Below are positions 25,747 through 31,325 of a stretch of DNA of 31,325 bases, one piece after another. How positions within the stretch are numbered: the first letter of the stretch is position 1; each line of letters begins with the position of its first letter. The notes under the pieces were generated by a model. It was given only the letters and a program-made list of their open reading frames with translations. It did no database searches and had not been told where the DNA came from. Source of the DNA: Bacteroidales bacterium (GTDB lineage: Bacteria; Bacteroidota; Bacteroidia; Bacteroidales; UBA932); assembly GCA_017614795.1 (NCBI GenBank), contig JAGABD010000058.1:1-31325 (forward strand). The letters run 5' to 3'. The translations under genes and the position numbers were made by a program.

Positions 25747-25760
25747 CCGCCAGTTTTTTT
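25731..25760 (+). terminator. Intrinsic terminator after clpX, likely bidirectional
   Basis: Stem AAAACTGGCGG (25731-25741) pairs with CCGCCAGTTTT (25747-25757) around a 5-nt loop ACTGA, followed by more T. The clpX stop TGA (25744-25746) is the last part of the loop. On the minus strand the stem is followed by a U-rich TTTTTCTTTT, so it could also stop leftward read-through from tdh. This closes the long gene run that starts at 12203. Confidence 0.92.
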
Positions 25761-25917
25761 GTTATTGCCGCCTCCGGCCTTCGCGTCAGGACGCAGCGTT
25801 CCGCCCTCCGCGTCGGGCAAAGGGCAGCCCAGAGTCCCACGAGGGGAGCTCTAGTCCGCATTGCACCGTCCCGAAGATGCTCTCGCCCCCTCTGCTTTTT
25901 GCGTTGGGGCGGTCCCA

Positions 25918-25938
25918 ACCTCTCAAAATTAGCGAGGT
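25918..25938. repeat. Hairpin unit 1: ACCTC-N11-GAGGT
   Basis: ACCTC (25918-25922) pairs with GAGGT (25934-25938) across an 11-nt loop ending in GC. It has the same stem core, the same loop length and the same loop end as the unit at 25964-25994, exactly 51 bp away. Confidence 0.6.
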
Positions 25939-25963
25939 CAGGATCATTTTGGGCCATTTTTGA

Positions 25964-25994
25964 GCTCAACCTCAATTTTTTTGCGAGGTTGAGC
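25964..25994. repeat. Hairpin unit 2: perfect 10-bp stem with 11-nt T-rich loop
   Basis: GCTCAACCTC (25964-25973) is perfectly complementary to GAGGTTGAGC (25985-25994) around a loop of AATTTTTTTGC. The core ACCTC-N11-GAGGT matches unit 1. No U tract follows on either strand, so it is not a standard intrinsic terminator. It is 52 bases past the tdh stop on the minus strand and could stabilise the tdh mRNA end, or be a protein-binding site. Confidence 0.75.
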
Positions 25995-26045
25995 ACATCT
26001 GTCGCGGGAAGCAGGCGGCTACTTGCCCATTAGAGCATCCGATTA

Positions 26046-27008
26046 CTATTCAGTTATTCCGAGTTTGACCCGCAGGTGCTTGATCATGTCGCGGGTCATG
26101 CTTTTCAGATTGTAGGACGGCGACCAGCCCCATTCCTTGCGGGCGCAGACGTCGTCCATTTTGTTGGGCCAGGAGTCGGCGATAGCCTGGCGTACGGGAT
26201 CCACCTGATACTTCATCTTGAAGGTGGGAATCTCCTTTTTGATAGCCTCGTAGACCTCCTCAGGGTCGAAACTCATGCTCGCGATATTGAAGGAATTGCG
26301 GTGCACAAGATAGCGCGGATCGGCCTCCATAATGTTGATTGCGGCCTTCAGCGCGTCGGGCATGTACATCATATCCATATAGGTGCCTTCGGCGATCGGG
26401 CAGATGAAGGTCTCTCCCTTGACCGCGGCGTAGTAGATTTCCACTGCGTAGTCTGTGGTGCCGCCGCCGGGAAGCGTGGTGTAGGAGATGAGCCCCGGGA
26501 AGCGTACGCTGCGGGTATCGACGCCGTATTTATGGAAGTAATAGTCGGACAGAAGTTCGGTTGCCACCTTGGTGACGCCGTACATCGATGTAGGCCTCTG
26601 GATGGTGTCCTGGGGCGTATTGTCGCGGGGCGTGTCGGGGCCGAAAGAACCGATGGAACTGGGTGTGAACACCGCGCAGTGCTTTTCGCGGGCCACTTCG
26701 AGAATGTTCAGAAGGCCGTTCATCTGGATGTCCCAGGCCTTTAGCGGCAGACGCTCGGCCGTCGCGGAAAGCAGGGCCGCCAGGTTGTAGATGGTGTCGA
26801 TGTCGTACTTGTCGACTGCTTCGGCCACCTGATGGGCGTTGACCACGTTCACGATTTCGCTCGGGCCGCTTTCCAGCAGATCTCCCTTGGACTCGGCGCC
26901 GGGAATATAACCCGCCACTACCGTACCCTGATGGTAGGTTTTGCGGAGAACCATCGTGAGTTCGGAGCCAATCTGGCCTGTCGCTCCTATGACAAGTATA
27001 TTTTTCAT
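26046..27008 (-). CDS. tdh: L-threonine 3-dehydrogenase, SDR (UDP-galactose epimerase-like) type
   Basis: 320 aa extended SDR, not the zinc-dependent MDR form of E. coli. It oxidises L-threonine to 2-amino-3-ketobutyrate with NAD+. NAD-binding GATGQIG (8-14), catalytic Tyr143 and Lys147 (YGVTK), and the TDH-specific stretch RFPGLISYTTLPGGGTTDYAVEIY that closes on threonine. The product is unstable and is taken up by Kbl, coded divergently from the same intergenic gap. Start at 27008 follows a leader of about 20 nt after a -7 box (27032-27039). The 3' end faces clpX across the 300-bp non-coding region. Length is normal. Confidence 0.95.
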   Translation of the reverse strand: MKNILVIGATGQIGSELTMVLRKTYHQGTVVAGYIPGAESKGDLLESGPSEIVNVVNAHQVAEAVDKYDIDTIYNLAALLSATAERLPLKAWDIQMNGLLNILEVAREKHCAVFTPSSIGSFGPDTPRDNTPQDTIQRPTSMYGVTKVATELLSDYYFHKYGVDTRSVRFPGLISYTTLPGGGTTDYAVEIYYAAVKGETFICPIAEGTYMDMMYMPDALKAAINIMEADPRYLVHRNSFNIASMSFDPEEVYEAIKKEIPTFKMKYQVDPVRQAIADSWPNKMDDVCARKEWGWSPSYNLKSMTRDMIKHLRVKLGITE

Positions 27009-27031
27009 CTCTATCGGTTACAAAATCAACG

Positions 27032-27039
27032 CAAAAATA
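27032..27039 (-). promoter_or_regulatory. Putative -7 promoter box for tdh
   Basis: Minus strand TATTTTTG (TAnnTTTG), 23 bases upstream of the tdh ATG. With the kbl box it forms a perfect inverted repeat: the two 8-mers are separated by a single C at 27040. Confidence 0.6.
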
Positions 27040-27040
27040 C

Positions 27041-27048
27041 TATTTTTG
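27041..27048 (+). promoter_or_regulatory. Putative -7 promoter box for kbl
   Basis: TATTTTTG (TAnnTTTG), 28 bases upstream of the kbl ATG at 27077. It is the mirror copy of the tdh box. No exact TTTG at -33; GTTA at 27017-27020 has the right spacing but is a poor match. Confidence 0.6.
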
Positions 27049-27076
27049 TTGTAATTGTTAATCACATATACACACT

Positions 27077-28264
27077 ATGTACGGCAAATTCCAAGATTAT
27101 CTGCGCGGCGAACTCAAAAGCATAGAGGAAGCCGGCCTTTACAAGCACGAACGCACCATCACCTCTCCCCAGGGAGCCGAAATAAAACTAGCCGACGGCA
27201 GCACGGCACTGAACTTCTGCGCCAACAACTACCTTGGCCTGTCGGACAATCCCAGGCTCATCGCGGCCGCCAAGAAGGCTATGGACGAGCACGGCTACGG
27301 AATGAGCTCTGTTCGCTTCATCTGCGGCAAGAGCGACATCCACGAGCAGTTGGAGAAGGCTGTGTCGGATTTCTTCCACACCGAGGATACGATTCTCTAT
27401 GCGGCCTGCTTCGACGCCAACGGCGGAGTGTTCGAGCCTCTGCTCGGCCCCGAAGACGCGATAATCTCGGACGCGCTGAACCACGCCTCCATCATAGACG
27501 GTGTAAGGCTTTGCAAGGCAGTGCGTTACCGTTACGCCAACGCCGATATGGAAGACCTCGAGCGCTGCCTCAAGGAGGCCCAGGCGCAGCGTTTCCGCAT
27601 CATAGTGACCGACGGCGTGTTCAGCATGGACGGCAACGTCGCCCCTATGGACAAGATATGCGACCTCGCGGAGAAGTATGACGCACTGGTGATGGTGGAC
27701 GAGAGCCACTCTGCCGGCGTTGTTGGCAAAACCGGGCGCGGCGTGGCCGAAGAATTCGGCCTTTACGGCCGCATCGACATCCACACGGGCACCCTCGGCA
27801 AGAGCTTCGGAGGCGCGGTGGGAGGATTCACCACCGGCCGCAAGGAGATCATCGAGATGCTACGACAGCGCTCGCGCCCGTACCTCTTCAGCAACAGCCT
27901 GCCGCCGATGATCTGCGCAGCGGGCATCGAGACCTTCAAGATTCTTTCCGAAAGCAACGAACTGCACGACCGTCAGCAGGAGAATGTGCGCTACTTCCGC
28001 GAGAAGATGCTCGCCGCGGGCTTCGACTGCAAGCCCACCCAGAGCGCAATACTCGCCGTAATGCTCTACGACGCGCCTCTGAGCCAGAAGTTCGCCGCGC
28101 GCATCGCCCAGGAAGGCATATTCGTAACCGGATTCTATTACCCCGTCGTTCCTAAGGGCCAGGCCCGCATCCGCGTGCAGATTTCCGCCGGCCATACCCG
28201 CGAGCATCTGGACCGCGCCATTGCGGCGTTCGTTAAGGTCGGTAAGGAACTTAAAGTCCTCTGA
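27077..28264 (+). CDS. kbl: 2-amino-3-ketobutyrate CoA ligase (glycine C-acetyltransferase)
   Basis: 395 aa alpha-oxoamine synthase; splits 2-amino-3-ketobutyrate with CoA to glycine and acetyl-CoA. PLP residues: His136 (LNHASIIDG), Asp208 with Ser210-His211 (VDESHSAGVVG), and Schiff-base Lys242 in GTLGKSFGGAVGG. The N-terminal NFCANNYLGLSDNP and SSVRFICGKSDIHEQLE are Kbl-typical. Divergent from tdh, forming the complete threonine-to-glycine route, with back-to-back promoters. Its last 14 bp overlap the 3' end of the lipoprotein gene on the minus strand. It is a paralogue of the lipid-type oxoamine synthase at 18849-20114 but clearly a separate family branch. Confidence 0.96.
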   Translation: MYGKFQDYLRGELKSIEEAGLYKHERTITSPQGAEIKLADGSTALNFCANNYLGLSDNPRLIAAAKKAMDEHGYGMSSVRFICGKSDIHEQLEKAVSDFFHTEDTILYAACFDANGGVFEPLLGPEDAIISDALNHASIIDGVRLCKAVRYRYANADMEDLERCLKEAQAQRFRIIVTDGVFSMDGNVAPMDKICDLAEKYDALVMVDESHSAGVVGKTGRGVAEEFGLYGRIDIHTGTLGKSFGGAVGGFTTGRKEIIEMLRQRSRPYLFSNSLPPMICAAGIETFKILSESNELHDRQQENVRYFREKMLAAGFDCKPTQSAILAVMLYDAPLSQKFAARIAQEGIFVTGFYYPVVPKGQARIRVQISAGHTREHLDRAIAAFVKVGKELKVL

Positions 28265-28922
28265 TATAGATATAACCGCTTTTGCGGCCGTCGTACTCGA
28301 TGGTGCAGCGGTCGACGTAAGTGCCGTTCCGGGTGACGTCCATGCGCATCAGACCCTTGCAGTATGTCCACCAGCCCAGTTTGCCGCCCTTGTAGAGGAA
28401 ATCGGGCTGCGTGCTGAACTCGGCCTTGTAGCCAAGGTCTTCGTAGCGGGTTGCAGCCACGGTAAGGCGCCAGGCGCAGTGGCCGCGTGAACGGCCGAGG
28501 TTGTCGGGCTGCTGCTTGGCAGTTATCGTGTAGTCCGTGCGGTAGTTCGAGGACTTCTCGTCGGGGAATCTGTATTTGTCGTTGCGCTTAAGCTGCCAGG
28601 TGCTGTCCGCAGTCATCGAGATTTCCAGGCCGGCAAGGCTCCTTTCGCTGTCTCTCAGGACCCACTTCGAGCCGACGGTGCGAATCGATGCTCCTGTCTT
28701 GGCGTAATGCCTGTCGGAAGCCCGTCCGAGCGAATCCAGATAGATGGCCTGCTCGAGTTCTTGCAGGTTGTCGACAAGCAGATATTCGGTAATCTGACGC
28801 ATATATGCCTCTCCGGGACGGTTGCCACCACGGTCGGAACCATTCCAGACGTCGTTCATGCTGTCCACGGAGCAGGAAAGAGCCGCGACTGCCGCAAATG
28901 CAAACAATAGTATCTTTTTCAT
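28251..28922 (-). CDS. Uncharacterised lipoprotein
   Basis: 223 aa. N-terminal signal MKKILLFAFAAVAALSC gives a lipobox with Cys17, followed by SVDS, so the mature protein is lipid-anchored, probably in the outer membrane. The rest is a mixed polar domain with aromatic-rich beta strands toward the C-terminus (GGKLGWWTYCKGLMRMDV, then GRKSGYIYIRGL). No known domain was recognised. It is the last gene of the minus-strand run S9-M20-OMP-lipoprotein, 12 bp after the beta-barrel gene. Its stop overlaps the kbl 3' end by 14 bp, tail to tail. Confidence 0.82.
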   Translation of the reverse strand: MKKILLFAFAAVAALSCSVDSMNDVWNGSDRGGNRPGEAYMRQITEYLLVDNLQELEQAIYLDSLGRASDRHYAKTGASIRTVGSKWVLRDSERSLAGLEISMTADSTWQLKRNDKYRFPDEKSSNYRTDYTITAKQQPDNLGRSRGHCAWRLTVAATRYEDLGYKAEFSTQPDFLYKGGKLGWWTYCKGLMRMDVTRNGTYVDRCTIEYDGRKSGYIYIRGL

Positions 28923-28934
28923 GGCGCTTTCTTT

Positions 28935-29555
28935 TTAAAACCTGTAACCTACTCCGAGTTTGATGAAATTCATTCGGGTGCCAAATACAATCTCGGTAAA
29001 GCCGAACACCACGTCTCCTGCCCATTCGACGCCGCCTATATTGACGTCGAATGCCGGCTTGAGGCCGTACGAAACATCGCCATGGATATTGCTCCGGCGG
29101 AGTTCAGCTCCGGCGTAGAGCGACGAGTAAATCTTGCAGTGGGGGAACTGCACCCAGTAAACTGCCGCTTTACCCATGAGATAAGCCGAATAGAAAGTTT
29201 TGAATGATATCTGAGTGTCGGTGACGGGATCGAATTGGAGACCCCAGGTCTTGTTCGCGCTCATATCGACTCCAACATACCAGAAATCTGCCGGATGCCA
29301 GTTGAACTCCGCGGTAAAAGTTGGAATCGCATTGATTTCGTAATAGGGTTCGTAGATGTCGGAAAGCTTGAGGTCGCTCTTCCAGAAGGACCCGATGCGC
29401 TCGAATTGCGATTCCGGATATGTGAACAGGCCGTTGGGCCCGCCTATGCTAAGGCGCACGTCGTACTTGGGATGCACGACCTTGTCCTTCCAGTCCTGTG
29501 CGAAGGCGCTCAGGCCGGCGCAGAGGAGAAAAACCAAAATAATCAGTCTCTTCAT
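28935..29555 (-). CDS. Small outer-membrane beta-barrel protein, uncharacterised
   Basis: 206 aa. Signal peptide to about Ala19 (LSAFA-QDW). The mature chain alternates amphipathic strands with aromatic girdle residues (YDVRLSIGGP, FTAEFNWHPADFWYVGVDM, KIYSSLYAGAELRRS, FIKLGVGYRF) and ends in Phe, the usual outer-membrane protein end signal. Size suggests an 8- to 10-stranded barrel. Substrate unknown. The start lies one base after the M20 peptidase stop, so translation is probably coupled; a structural or transport role in the peptidase operon is possible but not shown. Confidence 0.8.
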   Translation of the reverse strand: MKRLIILVFLLCAGLSAFAQDWKDKVVHPKYDVRLSIGGPNGLFTYPESQFERIGSFWKSDLKLSDIYEPYYEINAIPTFTAEFNWHPADFWYVGVDMSANKTWGLQFDPVTDTQISFKTFYSAYLMGKAAVYWVQFPHCKIYSSLYAGAELRRSNIHGDVSYGLKPAFDVNIGGVEWAGDVVFGFTEIVFGTRMNFIKLGVGYRF

Positions 29556-29556
29556 A

Positions 29557-30930
29557 TCACTTTGCGGGATAATACTTGTAAAACAGGGCGATGGACTCCA
29601 TGCCGGCGAAGAACTGGCTGAGGAGGTAGCTTTCGTTGGGGGAGTGGATGGTATCGCGCTCGAGGCCGAAGCCCATCAGGAGCGGATCGATGCCCAGGAT
29701 CTTCTGCATTTCGGCGAGAACCGCGATGCTGCCGCCTCCGCGGGCGGGAACGGGCTCGATGCCATAGACTTCGCCCATTGCGCGCGATGCCGCCTTGTAG
29801 GCGTCGGAACCGATGGGGATGAGGAATCCGTCGCCGCCCTCGCATTCCTTCACTTCAACCTTCACGTACGGGGGAGCGATGCGCTCGAAATGCTCGCGGA
29901 AGAGCTTGGTAATCTCGCCGCTGCGCTGATTGGGGACCAGTCTCATCGAGATTTTTGCGTGGGCTTCGCTGGGCAGCACGGTCTTGGCCCCCTCGCCGGT
30001 ATAACCGCCCCAGATGCCGCAGACGTCGAGGCAGGGCCTGATGCCGGTGCGCTCCATCGTGGTGTAGCCGGTTTCGCCGCGCACATCGCCGATCTTCAGG
30101 AAAGCCTTGTATTCTTCCAGGTCGAAGGGCGCACGCGCGAGCTGGGCGCGGTCCTCGGCGCTGAGTTCCACCACCTTGTCGTAGAAGCCGGGCACGGTTA
30201 CGCGGTTGTCGGCGTCGTGAAGTGACGCAATCATCTCGCAGAGGGTATTGATGGGGTTCGCCACGGCGCCGCCGTAATGGCCGGAGTGCAGGTCCTTGTC
30301 GGGGCCGGTGACCTTGACTTCAAGATAGCTGAGCCCGCGCATTCCGCAGTTTATGGAAGGCACCTTGTCGGATATCATCGTGGTGTCGGACACCAGGCAG
30401 ATGTCGGCGGCAAGCAGCTCCTTGTTCTCCTCCATCCACTTGGGGAGAGAAGGGCTTCCGATCTCCTCTTCGCCCTCGAAGATGAACTTGACGTTATGCT
30501 TCAGCTGACCGCTGGAAAGCATGTATTCAAATGCTTTTAAATGCATAAAGAGCTGGCCCTTGTCGTCGTTCGCGCCGCGGCACCAGATGGCTTCGGCGCC
30601 GGTCGCGGGGTCGGGCCCGATGACGGGCTCGAAGGGGTCGGTGCGCCATTTCTCCAGCGGTTCGGGCGGCTGCACGTCGTAGTGGCCGTAAACCAGCACC
30701 GTGCGGGCGGACGGGTCCACCGTCTTGCAGCCGAACACCACGGGATTGCCGTCGGCAGGGTAGACCTGGGCCTCGTCGGCTCCGGCCTCCACCAGAAGAG
30801 CCGCCAGCCTTTCGGCGCATCGGCGCATATCGTCTTTGTGGTCCGCCTTGGCGCTGATGGATGGAATCCTCAGCAGGCTGAAGAGCTCGTCGAAGAAACG
30901 CTCTTTGTTCTGTGCGATGTATTGCTTCAT
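29557..30930 (-). CDS. M20 family metallodipeptidase
   Basis: 457 aa from the ATG at 30930; an in-frame extension upstream is antisense to the S9 reading frame and is not used. Two-metal M20 site: His83 and Asp85 (YGHYDVQPP), bridging Asp122 (GANDDKGQ), catalytic base Glu155 with metal Glu156 (EGEEEIGS), Asp182 (VSDT), and the C-terminal His in DTIHSPNESY. GANDDKGQ and LHSGHYGG mark the CNDP/DUG1-like dipeptidase subgroup, which cleaves dipeptides to amino acids. No signal peptide, so cytosolic. Its start overlaps the S9 peptidase stop by ATGA, and the beta-barrel gene follows after one base. Confidence 0.94.
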   Translation of the reverse strand: MKQYIAQNKERFFDELFSLLRIPSISAKADHKDDMRRCAERLAALLVEAGADEAQVYPADGNPVVFGCKTVDPSARTVLVYGHYDVQPPEPLEKWRTDPFEPVIGPDPATGAEAIWCRGANDDKGQLFMHLKAFEYMLSSGQLKHNVKFIFEGEEEIGSPSLPKWMEENKELLAADICLVSDTTMISDKVPSINCGMRGLSYLEVKVTGPDKDLHSGHYGGAVANPINTLCEMIASLHDADNRVTVPGFYDKVVELSAEDRAQLARAPFDLEEYKAFLKIGDVRGETGYTTMERTGIRPCLDVCGIWGGYTGEGAKTVLPSEAHAKISMRLVPNQRSGEITKLFREHFERIAPPYVKVEVKECEGGDGFLIPIGSDAYKAASRAMGEVYGIEPVPARGGGSIAVLAEMQKILGIDPLLMGFGLERDTIHSPNESYLLSQFFAGMESIALFYKYYPAK

Positions 30931-31325
30931 AGATATAAATCGAAATAGTCGGTGACTTTCTGCATAAGATGCGCGCGCCATTTGCCCATTACGTTGTGCT
31001 CGGTGCGCGGATAGGGGAAATAGTCGAGCTGCACGCCCTTCTCGATGCACTCCTGCACGAAGCTGAGGCTGTGCTGCCACAGCACGGTGCTGTCGATGGC
31101 GCCCTGGCAGATTAGAAGCCTGCCCTTAAGATCCTGCGCGCGGCCAATGAGGGAAGTCTTGGCGAAGCCTTCGGGATTGGTCTCCGGCGTGTCCATATAA
31201 CGCTCGCCGTACATCACCTCATACCATTTCCAGTCGATTACCGGGCCTCCGGCGACTCCCACCTTGAATACCTCGGGATAGTTCACCATAAGGCTTATGG
31301 TCATGAATCCGCCATAGCTCCAGCC
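30927..31325 (-). CDS. S9 family prolyl oligopeptidase/dipeptidyl peptidase, C-terminal part (5' end outside window)
   Basis: The last 132 residues of an S9 peptidase; the frame is open to the right edge. The nucleophile motif GWSYGG is just inside the window (codon for Ser at 31319-31317). The acid loop reads QGAIDSTVLWQHS and the His loop PRTEHNVMG, so Asp and His of the triad are present; the acid loop starts with Gln, not His, which is common in one S9 branch. Subfamily cannot be set from this part. It precedes the M20 dipeptidase with a 4-bp overlap, suggesting secreted peptidase and dipeptidase act in one peptide-degradation route. Confidence 0.9.
   Translation of the reverse strand, partial: GWSYGGFMTISLMVNYPEVFKVGVAGGPVIDWKWYEVMYGERYMDTPETNPEGFAKTSLIGRAQDLKGRLLICQGAIDSTVLWQHSLSFVQECIEKGVQLDYFPYPRTEHNVMGKWRAHLMQKVTDYFDLYL

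Larger units (their letters stand above)
25761..26045. other. Non-coding intergenic region between clpX terminator and tdh stop
   Basis: About 285 bases between two gene ends (clpX from the left, tdh from the right), so no promoter is needed. An open frame on the minus strand here is not convincing. The left half is GC-rich with short inverted repeats (GCGTC at 25783-25787 with GACGC at 25790-25794; GTTGGG at 25903-25908 with CCCAAC at 25914-25919) and near-repeats of CGCCTCCG/CGCGTC-type words. The right half carries two matched hairpins listed separately. No tRNA, known riboswitch or IS end was recognised. It may be a degenerate dispersed repeat or the 3' UTR of tdh. Confidence 0.6.

Noticed and set aside
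25964..25994. Hairpin 2 as an intrinsic terminator of tdh
   Set aside because: The stem is perfect but no U tract follows it on the minus strand; the T run is in the loop.
25709..25996. 95-aa minus-strand open frame (GTG start) across the non-coding region
   Set aside because: Arg/Leu-rich composition, starts inside the hairpin, runs through the clpX terminator and into clpX antisense; no domain or signal seen. Better explained as GC-rich non-coding DNA.

Overview
The window reads as one chromosomal stretch of a Bacteroidota bacterium, most likely order Bacteroidales. Evidence: Bacteroidota-type -7 promoter boxes (TAnnTTTG) in all three divergent intergenic gaps, few Shine-Dalgarno sites, SDR-type threonine dehydrogenase divergent from kbl, S9 dipeptidyl peptidases, and a gyrB neighbourhood with a TPR protein and a beta-barrel. 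G+C is high for the order; an Alistipes/Rikenellaceae-like or uncultured gut/rumen lineage would fit, but the sequence does not settle this. No rRNA, tRNA, CRISPR, insertion sequence, phage or integron gene was seen. Coding density is very high.

Layout. (1) 1-2435, + strand: C-terminal part of glnS, then glmS. (2) 2439-3605, - strand: a ROK-family HTH regulator convergent with glmS. (3) 3687-10805, + strand: a five-gene run of a kinase-less HAMP-like membrane protein, TrkH potassium channel subunit, RecD-like helicase, an unusually short DPP-IV-type peptidase and a phospho-sugar mutase. The first four are joined by ATGA overlaps. (4) 10783-12125, - strand: ftsE-type ABC ATPase then nth; nth overlaps the mutase end by 23 bp. 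(5) 12203-25746, + strand: a nine-gene run of TPR protein, beta-barrel, gyrB, alpha-oxoamine synthase, SDR reductase, PgpH-type 7TM-HD phosphodiesterase, tig, clpP and clpX, closed by a strong terminator whose loop contains the clpX stop codon. (6) 25761-26045: the only sizeable non-coding stretch, with two equally shaped hairpins exactly 51 bp apart. (7) 26046-28264: divergent tdh and kbl, which together convert threonine to glycine and acetyl-CoA. (8) 28251-31325, - strand: S9 peptidase (C-terminal part), M20 dipeptidase, small outer-membrane protein, lipoprotein.

The most unusual feature is the tig-clpP-clpX block. The trigger factor is 334 aa and appears to lack the whole PPIase (FKBP) domain. 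ClpX is 351 aa and lacks the N-terminal zinc-binding domain, while ClpP and the ClpX AAA+ core look complete. The DPP-IV-type peptidase at 7377-9134 is also short, missing about 100 N-terminal residues. Domain removal in two adjacent proteostasis genes suggests a lineage that has remodelled its folding/degradation system. A second point of interest is the alpha-oxoamine synthase plus SDR pair, a plausible sphingolipid or sulfonolipid backbone module inside the gyrB-clpX gene run.
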